A stretch of 32,296 nt of DNA from positions 1-32,296 of the IMG/VR virus record IMGVR_UViG_3300001683_000165; one strand, 5' to 3'. Of the stretch, positions 14,986-23,596 are shown piece by piece. Position 1 is the stretch's first letter; every line of letters starts with the position of its first letter. A program made the position numbers and the translations under genes. The notes under the pieces are model-generated. The model did no database searches. It was not told where the DNA came from and saw nothing but the letters and a program-made list of their open reading frames with translations. This DNA is from a virus.

Positions 14986-17651
14986 CCAGGCACGACCAGG
15001 CGGCCGACCAGGTCAATCGCGAACGGCTCGGCACGATCGTCTCGTCGATCTCGAGTCTATTCTCGGGCGGCTCGGCGATCGCCTCGGCGCTTGCTTTCAC
15101 GGCGATCACCGTCGGCGCCTCGCTGATCTCTCAGGCGCTCACCGCTAAACCAAAGCCGGCCGCCGGCGGATCCTTCGAGGCCGAGGAATCCGGTTTCACG
15201 CGGGTTACCCGGTCGTCGACGGCGCCTCATGTTTGGATTCATGGCGAGCGCCTGGTCGCCGGGACGATCCTCTACGAAGGCACCACCGGCACCGACGGCG
15301 AATATTATCACCAGGTTCTCGAGCTCGCCGGCCACGCTTGCCATGGCGTCGGCGAGATCTGGTTCGGCGACGAGCTCGTCGGCACGCGCGAGGATCTCGA
15401 CGGCTCGGGCAACGTCACAAGCGGGCGGTATAGCGGCAAGGCGAGAATCAAGATCGCCCTTGGTTCGGATTTTCAAGCCACCGACGCGGATCTATTGGCC
15501 GACGTCGCCGAGATCGTGGCGACCGATCGGTTTCGCGGGATCACTTACGTTTATGTCCGCCTCGAGTTTGACCGGGCGGTTTATCCGACGGGAGTCCCGC
15601 CGATCCGCTGCCTGGTCAAAGGCCGCTTGGTCGTCGACTACGCCGACACCGCGATTGTAATCTCGACCTCGGCCACGGCGCTCACCACGACGGCGAGCGG
15701 CGGCCGCACCTTGACCTTTAGCGCCGCCGCCGGAACGATCGCCGCGAGCTCGGGCGACTTCGCCGCCGACGGCTACGTCGCCGGGATCGGGATCACCGTC
15801 GCCGGCACCTCGAGCAACGACGGCTCGGTCACCGTGGCGACCGTGGCGGCGACCACCTTGACGCTGGTCCCAGATGACAATCTGACCGACGAGGGGCCGA
15901 TCTCGTCGACCGCGACGCTCGAGTCGCGGTGCACCCTGGTCACCGCCTCGCCGCACGGCCTGGTCGCCGGCGGCCGCGCGTTCGTTTCCGGCCATACGGG
16001 CGCGACGCCGGCGGTCGCCGGCGAGCTCGAGGTCATAGCGGCGCCGACGACCACGACGCTCACCGTCGACGTTGACGTCACCACGGCCGGCACCGGCGGC
16101 AAGCTGCGCGAAATGAAGTGGACCGACAACGCCGCCTTGTGCAACGCCGACGTTCTCACGGCGCCGATCGGGCTCGAGGCCGATATCGCCCTCGAGGTCG
16201 ACGAGACCGCGATCGCCACGGCGGCCGCCGTCTGCGACGAGCTCGTCGCCTATCCCGCCGCCCTGGCGACCTTTGATTTCACCGCCGACGCCTCGACCGA
16301 TTGGCTCGACCAGGTCGTCGCCGGCACCGATCGCCCGGCGCCGTTGCACTTCGGCGACGCCGTGCAGTTGACCACGACCGACACCCTGCCGGCCGGCCTT
16401 TCGGTTTCGACGACGTACTACCCGATCCCGCTCACAGCGACCAGGTACGAGCTCGCGACGTCGCTCGCTAACGCTCGAGCCGGCACGGTGATTGATATCA
16501 CCGACGCCGGCACCGGAACGCACACGCTCGACCGCCAAAGCCAAACGCGATTCACCGCCAACATGATCAACGCTTTCAATCAACGGCCGCTGGTACTCGC
16601 CGAGAAATTTATCTCGGCCATGTTCGGCGCCTTGGTCTATTCGCAGGGCAACTATGTCTTGGTCGCCGGCGAATACACCGGCGCGCCCTCGGTGACCTTG
16701 ACGACCGCCAACATGCGCGCGGGCAATCTCGAGATAGTGCCGCGACCAGGCGCGCAAAATATATTTAACTCGGTCGCCGGCGTATTCACCGATCGCGATC
16801 ACTTCTGGCAACCGTCGGATTTCAAGCCGGTCACCAATGCGACTTATGAGGCGCTCGACTTTGGGCGGCGGATCACCAAGGCGATCAACCTGCCGGGCGT
16901 CACCGAGCAACACCGAGCGCAACGGCTCGCCAAATTGACAAACGAGCGGGCGCGGCAAGGGCTGATCGTGGCGTTTCCCGGCAATCTAACGCTGTTGCAA
17001 TTGCGCCCGACCGACCTCGTCTATCTCGACGTCGACCGAGGATCCGATTCGATTTTCTCGAGTAAGATTTTCGAGGTCGTCGACTGGCAATTCGCGCCAG
17101 GCGGCGGCATTGATATCGTCATGCAAGAGACCGCTTCGGCGGTTTACGATTGGGACCCCGACACCGACGCCGAGGTCGCCGACCTGGCGCCCAACTCAAA
17201 CCTGCCCGATGCGTTCTCGGTCGACCCGCCGACCGCGCTCGTCCTGGCGACCGATATCCTGGCCGGCCCGGATGGCACCGAGTCCGCGCGGATCGAGGTC
17301 ACCTGGACGGCGCCGGCCGACGCCTCGGTTTTGCAACGCGGCGGTTTCGAGGTTCAATTTAAGAAGGCGGCCGACGCCAATTATGAACCGACGTTCCAGG
17401 TCGCCGGCGACGAGGCGACGGCGTTTATCGGGCCGGCCGCCGCCGGCCTGGCCTACGACGTTCGCGTGCGCGCCTTCAATGGCATCGGCGTGCGCTCGAG
17501 CTTTGTCGGCGAAACCAATTTTCTAGTTGGCGACGCCGCCGCCGTCGGCCTCGATTATGGCGCCGTGGCGGGGATTCATTCGGCCGCGAAAGCCTATGGA
17601 TCGGTCGCCGGATCCGCGACGCAATCTTTTGATTATGGGGGGCTCGTCTAG
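14982..17651 (+). CDS. tail tip protein J-like, with inserted beta modules
   Basis: 889 residues from ATG 14982. A hydrophobic stretch (SAIASALAFTAITVGASLIS) precedes the J-type core: RSSTAPHVWIHGERLVAG, YYHQVLELAGHACHGVGEIW, then TDNAALCNADVLTAPIGL and IATAAAVCDELV, later RFTANMINAFNQRPLVLAEK. A fibronectin-III-like domain covers about residues 749-846 (RIEVTWTAPAD, YDVRVRAFNGIGVRSSF). Three Thr/Ala-rich beta modules interrupt the core, two at about 15655-16110 and one at 16255-16545. The protein forms the tail-tip complex and probably contacts the receptor. It overlaps the next gene by one base. Confidence 0.88.
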   Translation: MTRHDQAADQVNRERLGTIVSSISSLFSGGSAIASALAFTAITVGASLISQALTAKPKPAAGGSFEAEESGFTRVTRSSTAPHVWIHGERLVAGTILYEGTTGTDGEYYHQVLELAGHACHGVGEIWFGDELVGTREDLDGSGNVTSGRYSGKARIKIALGSDFQATDADLLADVAEIVATDRFRGITYVYVRLEFDRAVYPTGVPPIRCLVKGRLVVDYADTAIVISTSATALTTTASGGRTLTFSAAAGTIAASSGDFAADGYVAGIGITVAGTSSNDGSVTVATVAATTLTLVPDDNLTDEGPISSTATLESRCTLVTASPHGLVAGGRAFVSGHTGATPAVAGELEVIAAPTTTTLTVDVDVTTAGTGGKLREMKWTDNAALCNADVLTAPIGLEADIALEVDETAIATAAAVCDELVAYPAALATFDFTADASTDWLDQVVAGTDRPAPLHFGDAVQLTTTDTLPAGLSVSTTYYPIPLTATRYELATSLANARAGTVIDITDAGTGTHTLDRQSQTRFTANMINAFNQRPLVLAEKFISAMFGALVYSQGNYVLVAGEYTGAPSVTLTTANMRAGNLEIVPRPGAQNIFNSVAGVFTDRDHFWQPSDFKPVTNATYEALDFGRRITKAINLPGVTEQHRAQRLAKLTNERARQGLIVAFPGNLTLLQLRPTDLVYLDVDRGSDSIFSSKIFEVVDWQFAPGGGIDIVMQETASAVYDWDPDTDAEVADLAPNSNLPDAFSVDPPTALVLATDILAGPDGTESARIEVTWTAPADASVLQRGGFEVQFKKAADANYEPTFQVAGDEATAFIGPAAAGLAYDVRVRAFNGIGVRSSFVGETNFLVGDAAAVGLDYGAVAGIHSAAKAYGSVAGSATQSFDYGGLV

Positions 17652-18640
17652 TGCCTGACACACAGTTACAGCTACGCGGCGGGACCAAGGCCGAGAATGA
17701 CGTTTTTACCGGCGCCGCTCGCGAGGTCACGGTCGACACCTCGAGCAACTCGCTACGGGCTCACGACGGCGCGACCGCCGGCGGGATGCCGATCGGCGCC
17801 GCGCCGGCGAGCGCCAAGACCGGCGACTATACCGCCCTGTTGACCGACCGGGGCCGCCACCTGATCTTCAATAAGGCGAGCGCCGTGACGTTCAATCTCA
17901 CCGCCGCCGCGACGCTCGGTGATGGCTGGTTCTGCTACGTCTCGAATATTGGCGCCGGCGCCTTGACCGTCGATCCGAATAGCTCGGAAACGATCGACGC
18001 CGCCGCGACGATCGAGCTCGCGCAAGCCACCGGTAAAATGATCGTTTGCGACGGCACGAAGTTTGAAACGATCGGCGGCGGCGGCGGATCCGCCGGCCTC
18101 ACCCATATCGCGACGATCACCGCCGCCGCCGCCTCGAGCGTTGATTTCGACGGCTCACTAGATGGCACGTATGACCGCTATGTGGTGATTGGCACCGACG
18201 TCCACCCGGCGACCGACAACGTCGAGCTATGGATTAGGACCGATAGCTCGGGCGGCGCGAGCTACGATTCCGGCGCCTCGGATTATTCCTGGTCGACGGC
18301 GGGGAAAAACGCCGGCGGCGGTTCGGTAAGCGGCACCTCGAGCAATACGGCCGACGCCCAAATCAATGCTACCGGCACGGCGTCGGAGTCCAATATGGGC
18401 AACGTCGCCGCCGAGGTCGGAATGATAACCGTCGAAATCAACAACCCGGCCGGCACGACTTACAACAAATGGATTACTTGGTTATTTGGCTGGCAGGGGA
18501 TAAGCGGCGGCCCGCAACTCGCCGTGGTGGCTGGCGGCGCGTGCCGATTGAACACGGCCGCAATTGATTCAATTCAATTTTTAATGTCGTCGGGAAATAT
18601 CAGCGGCGTTTTCCGCCTTTACGGCATTAACAACGGGTAG
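17651..18640 (+). CDS. tail fibre / receptor-binding protein
   Basis: 329 residues from GTG 17651, which shares a base with the gpJ stop; GGGG lies ten bases upstream. Residues 3-42 (TQLQLRGGTKAENDVFTGAA, VDTSSNSLRAHDGATAGG) match the small N-terminal attachment repeat of Mtd-like and other fibres. A middle beta section (NLTAAATLGDGWFCYVSNIGAG) leads through GGGGGS to a C-terminal domain with SSVDFDGSLDGTYDRYVVIG, WIRTDSSGGASYDSGASDYS and FRLYGINNG, a pattern frequent at the ends of phage fibres. Probable receptor-binding domain. No chaperone gene follows. Confidence 0.75.
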   Translation: MPDTQLQLRGGTKAENDVFTGAAREVTVDTSSNSLRAHDGATAGGMPIGAAPASAKTGDYTALLTDRGRHLIFNKASAVTFNLTAAATLGDGWFCYVSNIGAGALTVDPNSSETIDAAATIELAQATGKMIVCDGTKFETIGGGGGSAGLTHIATITAAAASSVDFDGSLDGTYDRYVVIGTDVHPATDNVELWIRTDSSGGASYDSGASDYSWSTAGKNAGGGSVSGTSSNTADAQINATGTASESNMGNVAAEVGMITVEINNPAGTTYNKWITWLFGWQGISGGPQLAVVAGGACRLNTAAIDSIQFLMSSGNISGVFRLYGINNG

Positions 18641-18649
18641 GGGGAAACC

Positions 18650-19039
18650 ATGGCAAGGGAACGCGCGACGCCGACCGGCGTCAAAAAACTGACCGCCGCC
18701 GCCAATCGACAACGCGACGCCGAGGAATCTGATTTTGATCGCCCTGGTCGCCGCCGGCGCACACCTCGGGCAAAGTTCCGTCGGATCGCGCTCGAGCGGA
18801 TCGCCGCCGTGTCGCCCGACCTGGCGGATCCGGTAGTGCTTCGCACAATCCGCGCCCTATGGCCGGCGCTCGACCAGGCCGCTTTGCCGCCGTCAATTAA
18901 GCTGGCGCGCCGAATTTTCAACTACGCCCGCCAGGCCGAGGCCAAGCTCGAGACAATCGACGACCGCGACGCGCTCGAGGCGGTCGATCCCGAGGCGGCG
19001 GATCCGTTCGCCGACGGCGACCAATGGCCGACGTCGTGA
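18650..19039 (+). CDS. hypothetical helical protein
   Basis: 129 residues; not recognised. N-terminus very basic (DRPGRRRRTPRAKFRRIALE), middle helical (VVLRTIRALWPALDQAALPP, KLARRIFNYARQAEAKLETI), acidic end (DPEAADPFADGDQ). Soluble, no signal or membrane segment. GGGGGAAACC precedes ATG 18650. It lies between fibre and lysis genes and overlaps the next gene by 16 bases. Could be a fibre-related or early lysis-timing protein; no evidence for either. Confidence 0.6.
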   Translation: MARERATPTGVKKLTAAANRQRDAEESDFDRPGRRRRTPRAKFRRIALERIAAVSPDLADPVVLRTIRALWPALDQAALPPSIKLARRIFNYARQAEAKLETIDDRDALEAVDPEAADPFADGDQWPTS

Positions 19040-19374
19040 CGGCCGCTCGCGTCTACCTGGTCGCCGCCGGCGCCCTGGCCGTCGCCGGCCTGGTCTCGGC
19101 GGCGGCGGACGCCGGCGGCCCGATCTGTGGCGCTTATACCCGGCTCGCCGCCGAGCTCGATCGCTATTTCGGCGAGGCGCCCATATTCCGTTGGCCGACC
19201 GCCGGCGGCGCTCATGTTGCCGAATTTTGGTATTCGGCCGAGGGCCGCACGTTCTCGATTTTGGCGCGCGATACGGCCGGCCGTGGTTGCGTGATCTCGA
19301 GCGGCCATCATGTCGAGCCGGTCGCCGCGCCGGCGCCAGGCGAGCGCGGCGCCGAGCTCGAGGGCGCGCCGTGA
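19024..19374 (+). CDS. small exported protein of the lysis block
   Basis: 116 residues with an N-terminal hydrophobic segment (residues 8-26, VYLVAAGALAVAGLVSAA) followed by a plausible signal-peptidase site in the Ala run. The exported part has two cysteines (35 and 89), which could pair in the periplasm, and a beta core (VAEFWYSAEGRTFSILARD). I do not recognise the family. Its place before the holin-like gene and its signal-peptide form suggest a periplasmic helper of lysis or superinfection control. It overlaps genes on both sides. Confidence 0.55.
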   Translation: MADVVTAARVYLVAAGALAVAGLVSAAADAGGPICGAYTRLAAELDRYFGEAPIFRWPTAGGAHVAEFWYSAEGRTFSILARDTAGRGCVISSGHHVEPVAAPAPGERGAELEGAP

Positions 19375-19628
19375 CACCCGACGAGCTCGCCGAGCTCGCG
19401 CGCCTATCGACCCGCGTCGAGGGGCTCGAGCATCGAATCGACCGGGCCGAGGTCAAGAGCGACGAGCATTTCGATAAGATTTTCGGCCGTATGGATTCGA
19501 TCGACGCGGCGATAAATATCGGCAAGGGCAAGGCGTCAATGATCGGCTGGATCGCGAGCTCAATCGCGCTCGCGATCTCGGCCGCCGTTGGCGCGATCGC
19601 GTCGCAGATGTTCGGCCCGCCGTCGTGA
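19371..19628 (+). CDS. holin-like membrane protein (XhlA-like plan)
   Basis: 85 residues from GTG 19371, overlapping the previous stop by four bases. N-terminal coiled-coil with heptads (ELARLSTRVEGLEHRIDRAE, KIFGRMDSID) and one C-terminal transmembrane helix at about 58-79 (IGWIASSIALAISAAVGAIA). This is the plan of haemolysin XhlA-like holin partners. Placed directly before the muralytic enzyme, it is the best holin candidate here. It could also be a spanin-like or antiholin component. Confidence 0.6.
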   Translation: MTPDELAELARLSTRVEGLEHRIDRAEVKSDEHFDKIFGRMDSIDAAINIGKGKASMIGWIASSIALAISAAVGAIASQMFGPPS

Positions 19629-20149
19629 TCGTCGGCGAGTTTCGCCGCGAGGTCGTCCGCCCGACGCTCGAGCGCCTCGGCGCCTGGTCGCTGCCGGCCG
19701 AGGAATTGTTGATCGGGACCGCGCTACATGAATCGCGCGGCCTTCGCCATATCAGGCAAAAGCTCAAAGGCGGTCGACCAGGTCGCGCGGTTTCGTTCTT
19801 TCAAATCGAGCCGGCCACGGCGGCCGACGTCGCGGTGCGCTACCTCGGCTTGCGGCCGGATCTGCGCGACCGCCTCGGCGCCGCCGTTTGGATCCTCTCG
19901 ACGCCCGAGATCGAATGGCACGCGATCGACCACGGTGCCCTCGAGGTCAAGCTACTTTGCGATATGGCGTTCGCCGTGGCGATCGCCCGGCTCAAGTATT
20001 GGATGATCCCGGCGCCGCTGCCCGAGGCCGACGACCTGGTCGGCCTAGCCGCCTATTGGAAGGCTCACTACAACACCGCCGCCGGCAAGGGATCGACGGC
20101 CGCGTGGCTCAAAGATTACCGCCGCTATACCGATCGAAAGGATTGTTAG
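19625..20149 (+). CDS. endolysin-like transglycosylase/muramidase
   Basis: 174 residues from GTG 19625. LLIGTALHESRGLRHIRQ places a catalytic Glu36 in the ESxxL context of lytic transglycosylase-type folds, and VSFFQIEPATAADVAVRYLG is the expected (G)xFQIxP follow-up. AAYWKAHYNTAAGKGSTAAW near the end is typical of a phage group usually listed as hypothetical but with a lysozyme-like fold. It would cut peptidoglycan in the periplasm; no signal peptide is seen, so release needs the holin. It overlaps the holin-like gene by four bases. Confidence 0.7.
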   Translation: MIVGEFRREVVRPTLERLGAWSLPAEELLIGTALHESRGLRHIRQKLKGGRPGRAVSFFQIEPATAADVAVRYLGLRPDLRDRLGAAVWILSTPEIEWHAIDHGALEVKLLCDMAFAVAIARLKYWMIPAPLPEADDLVGLAAYWKAHYNTAAGKGSTAAWLKDYRRYTDRKDC

Positions 20150-20151
20150 AT

Positions 20152-20604
20152 ATGGCCGACACCTGGTTTAGACAATCGCACGCCCTGGCGCCGCTCGCCG
20201 TCGTGCTCGCGTTCGCGTTCCTGGTCTCTGGATGCGGCTCGACGGGCGAGGGCGAACGCCGTTCGCAATCCTTGGCCGGGACGTTTGTCGAGCTCGAGAC
20301 CGTGATCGTCACCGACGCCGGCGTCGAGATCCCGGTGCGCCTGGCGTGGGATAGCGGCACCGACAAGGGCGCGGTGACGATCGAGGTCTATCACCCGACC
20401 ACCGCCGAGCTCTTGTTCCGTTACCACGCCGACCAGGTCGGCCACGTTGAATCCGTGCTCGATACCCTGGCGAAAGTTAAAGGCGAGATCGCGGCCAAGC
20501 AAAACGAGCTCGGCGCCGACGTCGCCGCCGGCTTGATCGACGCGATCGCCGGCGCCGTGCTGCCTGGCGCCGGCGTCCTGGTCGAGCCGGCCGCCGCGCC
20601 GTGA
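20152..20604 (+). CDS. outer-membrane lipoprotein of the lysis block
   Basis: 150 residues from ATG 20152; GAAAGGA lies nine bases upstream, inside the end of the previous gene. A signal peptide (HALAPLAVVLAFAFLVSGC) ends in a clear lipobox LVSGC with Cys28. The mature part is soluble with a beta section (VELETVIVTDAGVEIPVRLA) and a helical, Ala-rich end. Lipoproteins here are often o-spanins, but this one is long and not Pro-rich, and no overlapping i-spanin frame was found. It overlaps the lipase gene by four bases, so the two may work together at the outer membrane. Confidence 0.7.
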   Translation: MADTWFRQSHALAPLAVVLAFAFLVSGCGSTGEGERRSQSLAGTFVELETVIVTDAGVEIPVRLAWDSGTDKGAVTIEVYHPTTAELLFRYHADQVGHVESVLDTLAKVKGEIAAKQNELGADVAAGLIDAIAGAVLPGAGVLVEPAAAP

Positions 20605-21251
20605 CACCGCTCGAGCTCGCCGGCGTCGCGCGCCTGGCCTATGAGCAAGCGCCGACCGTCGAGGCCGGCGGCGTCGAGGTTCTTGAAGTACTGGTCGACG
20701 GTGACCAGGGCGGCGCCGAGGCGGCGATCTATGGTTTCCGTGGCACGACCTTCGACGGCGCCGACATTCTCAAAGACTTGCGCGCCCTGCCGCGCCGCGA
20801 TCCCGAGCTCGGGCTCATTCACCGAGGATTCGGCGACGGCGTGCGCCGGATTTGGCCGGTGTTGCACGCCTTGCTCGCGGTCGCCGCCGCCGAGGAACGC
20901 TCGATACACTTTTGCGGTCATAGTAAGGGCGGCGCCGAGGCGGCGATCGCGGTCGGCCTGGCGCTCGCCGAGGGTTATCGCGTCGCGAGCCTGGTCACTT
21001 TGGGCGCGCCTCGGCCTGGTTTCGCCGGCCTGGCGCGACGCCTCGAGGCGTCGCCGACGAGGATCCTCCGTTATGTGCGCGGCCGCGACGCCGTGCCTGT
21101 TCACCCATGGCCGTTGTGGGGGTTTCGCCACCCTGGCGCGGCGATTCGGATCGGCCGCCCGCGTCACCGCTACCGCGACCATGAGATTGATGGCTATATC
21201 GACGAGCTCGGCCGCTTGACCAGGTCTGGCCGAGGCGGCGGCCGGATTTAA
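20601..21251 (+). CDS. class 3 lipase-like alpha/beta hydrolase
   Basis: 216 residues from GTG 20601 on the lipoprotein stop. Class 3 lipase features in order: YGFRGTTFDG (residues 45-54, oxyanion region), LGLIHRGFGDGV (70-81), nucleophile elbow GHSKG with Ser108, LVTLGAPRPG (131-140), Asp163 in GRDAVPVHPW, and a late His194 in YRDHEIDGYI. This is a complete Ser/Asp/His set. No signal peptide; the basic C-terminal tail is RSGRGGGRI. Last gene of the + strand operon, before the convergent terminators. Likely substrate: phospholipid or other membrane ester, at lysis. Alternatively it is a moron gene unrelated to lysis. Confidence 0.8.
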   Translation: MTPLELAGVARLAYEQAPTVEAGGVEVLEVLVDGDQGGAEAAIYGFRGTTFDGADILKDLRALPRRDPELGLIHRGFGDGVRRIWPVLHALLAVAAAEERSIHFCGHSKGGAEAAIAVGLALAEGYRVASLVTLGAPRPGFAGLARRLEASPTRILRYVRGRDAVPVHPWPLWGFRHPGAAIRIGRPRHRYRDHEIDGYIDELGRLTRSGRGGGRI

Positions 21252-21253
21252 CC

Positions 21254-21270
21254 GGCCGCCGCCGGCGGCC
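21254..21270 (+). terminator. GC hairpin after lipase gene
   Basis: GGCCGCC-GCC-GGCGGCC right after the lipase stop codon. It lacks a T run on the + strand, so termination here may be weak or depend on Rho. Confidence 0.45.
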
Positions 21271-21280
21271 ATAAAGAAAA

Positions 21281-21306
21281 CGGGCCGGCGATTTCTCGCC
21301 GGCCCG
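21281..21306 (-). terminator. Rho-independent terminator of the leftward operon
   Basis: Perfect 11-bp stem CGGGCCGGCGA / TCGCCGGCCCG with a TTTC loop. On the - strand it is followed by TTTTCTTTAT, so it ends the partition-gene transcript; on the + strand the stem may also stop the convergent late operon. Confidence 0.8.
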
Positions 21307-21328
21307 AGGTCATTCCCCCAACGATTAT

Positions 21329-23263
21329 CTAGTCGCCGGCGGCCGCCTGGTCGCAACTCGCCGCCTCGATTTCCTCGCGCGTTCCGAAACCGAGCTCGGG
21401 AATTTTGTACGCCGCCGCGTCGAGCTTCATATTCGCCGCCCGATCCTTGATCTCGGCCCGTAGTGCCTTGCCCGACGCCGTGGCGATCGCCTTGCCGTCG
21501 ACCTTGTCGATCCCGCCGGCGGCCGCGATCCGGCGAAGCTGGTACGGCCGCGCCGTTTCCATAAACTCGACCAGGGCGTCGGCGTTGAAAGTTTGCCAGG
21601 CGTCGGCTTTGAAATCGCTCGCCAGGGCGGCGGCGATCCCGTTGTCGCCGAGCGTTGCCCGAAACCCGTTCCAAGTACCGACTTGCGTCGCGACCAGGAC
21701 GCCCAAGAGCTCGACCAGGTCGTCGGCTTTGAGCTTGCCGATCGCCCGCCAGGCGGGAACGGCGGCGGCGTCGACGTCGCGGCGCCATTGTTGACCGGCA
21801 CTCCCTTTGATCCGCAACACCGGCCGCGCATTGAGGGCGAGCTCGAGCGATTTGATCCGCTTCGCCCAAGCGGCCGCCTTTTCCGCGATCACCGGCGCGA
21901 GGGCCATATCGTCGCGACCGATCTCGCCGGCGTTTATTTCCACCTGGCCGCCGCCGAGCAAGGCGAACACGGCGACGCGAAGGCCGCCGAGCGGATCCTC
22001 GATCACGGCGGCTTGCAACGCCGCCGTTTTGCGCCGGGCGACGTCGGCCATATTCAATTGCGTCGGCAACAATTTTGCGGCCTTTGCCTCGGCCGCCGCC
22101 GCCGCGCTCATGGGGATCGTCACCGCGCTACGCACGATCGCGGCCTCGAGCTCGTCGCTCGGCCGCAAGCGATCCTCGAGGACCACGATATGGCCGCCGT
22201 GCTGAATGACGATCACGGCGCCGGCCTGGTGACCTTTGCCGATTCCATAATCGCCGGCGTAGAACGCCCGATCGTCGCCGCTGTTGTAGTCGAGGACGTC
22301 GACGAACGCGCATTTTTTCCCGAGCTTGATTTTGAGCGCCTCGAGGGCGGCCGCTTGCAAGCGGTCGTATTGCTCGACGTCGGCGGCCCGGCGATCGCGA
22401 TCGTCGCCGACGATTTCGCCCTTGTAATGGGCGCGATCGAAAATGCGATGTTCCATGGCCGGCAATTTGCGAAGGATCTCGCGGCGCACGCTTTCATAAG
22501 TGAGCAAGTAGGGATTGCTGGCGCCGCCGGCGATCGTGCCGGCGATCACCTTGTCTTGCACCGACGGCGGCGCGATCGCGAGCGCCCTGGCGGCGGCGAG
22601 GGGGATCTCGCCGGCGTCGAGCGCCGTGGTCGCTTTGGCGCCGAGCTTGTCGACCAGGGCGAAGCGCAACAAAACATGGCGCCGGCTTTTGCCGATCGCT
22701 TTGGCGATCGCCGCCGGCGACCAGCGTTTCGGATCGGCGTCGCGCAACCTGGCGAACGCCCGGCCCTCGTCGAGCGCCGATAGATCCTCGCGCTGGACGT
22801 TCTCAACGATCGCGGCACTAAGCGCCGCCTGGTCGCCGTCGCCGGCCTCGAGCTCGGGCTCGAGGATCCGGCAAGGGATCAAGCGCGCCTGGTCCCAATC
22901 GCCGGCCAGGGCGAGGGCGGTCACCGCCCGAAACCGCCGCTCGCCGGCGATCACTTCAAAGCCGGCCACGCACCGCCGCACGGTAATAGATTGAAGAATC
23001 CCGTTCGCGGCGATCGACGCCTCGAGCTCGGCCATGGCGGCGGCGTCAAACGTCGAGCGCGGGTTAATGCCGGCGGTATGAAGGTCGCCGAGGGCGAGCA
23101 TGGCGACGCCGGTCTCGAGGTTGGCGGTCGGCGCCGGCGCGGCGCGCTTGGTCGCGTTCTTTGTCTTGGTCATGGTCTCCCCCTTGCCAGGTTTCGCGGT
23201 CGCCGGATTGGCGGCCGCTTTGGTCGTGCGCTTGGTGGTGGTCGCTGTCTTGGTCGTGGTCAT
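21329..23263 (-). CDS. large ParB/RepB/Spo0J-family partition protein
   Basis: 644 residues counted from the ATG at 23263 (AGGAG eight bases upstream). ParB core: INPRSTFD at 66-73, GFEVIAGERRFRA at 101-113 (GERR box of the CTP-binding N-domain), ENVQREDLSALDEG at 154-167, and an HTH at 182-200 (WSPAAIAKAIGKSRRHVLLR). A 400-residue Ala-rich, mostly helical C-terminal region replaces the short ParB dimer domain, as in some plasmid and phage ParB proteins. The Thr/Lys-rich N-terminus contains a second start, ATG 23173, with a better site (AAGGGGGAG). Role: binding centromere-like sites for segregation or regulation. No ParA ATPase gene is present in the window. Confidence 0.85.
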   Translation of the reverse strand: MTTTKTATTTKRTTKAAANPATAKPGKGETMTKTKNATKRAAPAPTANLETGVAMLALGDLHTAGINPRSTFDAAAMAELEASIAANGILQSITVRRCVAGFEVIAGERRFRAVTALALAGDWDQARLIPCRILEPELEAGDGDQAALSAAIVENVQREDLSALDEGRAFARLRDADPKRWSPAAIAKAIGKSRRHVLLRFALVDKLGAKATTALDAGEIPLAAARALAIAPPSVQDKVIAGTIAGGASNPYLLTYESVRREILRKLPAMEHRIFDRAHYKGEIVGDDRDRRAADVEQYDRLQAAALEALKIKLGKKCAFVDVLDYNSGDDRAFYAGDYGIGKGHQAGAVIVIQHGGHIVVLEDRLRPSDELEAAIVRSAVTIPMSAAAAAEAKAAKLLPTQLNMADVARRKTAALQAAVIEDPLGGLRVAVFALLGGGQVEINAGEIGRDDMALAPVIAEKAAAWAKRIKSLELALNARPVLRIKGSAGQQWRRDVDAAAVPAWRAIGKLKADDLVELLGVLVATQVGTWNGFRATLGDNGIAAALASDFKADAWQTFNADALVEFMETARPYQLRRIAAAGGIDKVDGKAIATASGKALRAEIKDRAANMKLDAAAYKIPELGFGTREEIEAASCDQAAAGD

Positions 23264-23287
23264 TTCCTGCACTCCTACCAGGTCGGT

Positions 23288-23596
23288 TTACTGAATTTTG
23301 GCGGCGGCCTCGACGGCCGCGACCAGGCGTTTAGTCTTGCGTTTGAATTTTGATTGACCGGCGCCGGCGTCGAGCCGATCGAGCTCGCGCCACCGCCGCC
23401 GCATACGCCGGGCGACGCGGCCGAGCGGGACGTCGATCGGCTTGGCGCCGCGCCATTGCTCGCGGCCGATCTTGCGCGATCGCAGGGACGCCGGATCAAT
23501 GACGGTGACGTAACTCCGGCCGCTTGTAATGACGACCAGGCCGCGCGTGCCGCACCCGATCACTGGATCGTCGAGCCATATCTCAACGTAGCTCAT
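23288..23596 (-). CDS. small basic hypothetical protein
   Basis: 102 residues from ATG 23596, eleven bases after the stop of the HTH gene upstream. An N-terminal beta part (SYVEIWLDDPVIG, GLVVITSGRSYVTVIDP) is followed by an Arg-rich helical part (VARRMRRRWRELDRL) and a Lys-rich end. Not recognised; the basic half could bind nucleic acid. Co-transcribed with parB, which starts 25 bases further on. No strong ribosome-binding site, so coupling to the upstream gene is likely. The frame is open farther upstream, but only in Arg-rich shadow sequence. Confidence 0.6.
   Translation of the reverse strand: MSYVEIWLDDPVIGCGTRGLVVITSGRSYVTVIDPASLRSRKIGREQWRGAKPIDVPLGRVARRMRRRWRELDRLDAGAGQSKFKRKTKRLVAAVEAAAKIQ

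Noticed and set aside
15492-16958. Long antisense open frame opposite the gpJ gene
   Set aside because: Arg/Gly-rich shadow of GC-rich coding DNA, no ribosome-binding site, no domain; the + strand protein is clearly real.
19625-21251. Embedded or overlapping i-spanin/o-spanin pair
   Set aside because: Only the lipoprotein was found; no second membrane-anchored coiled-coil frame overlaps it.
20421-21869. Long - strand open frame across lipase and terminator region
   Set aside because: It runs through the convergent terminators and two real genes, is Arg-rich and has no family-like sequence.
21593-22783. Long + strand open frame opposite parB
   Set aside because: Codon shadow of parB, which has a complete ParB signature on the other strand.
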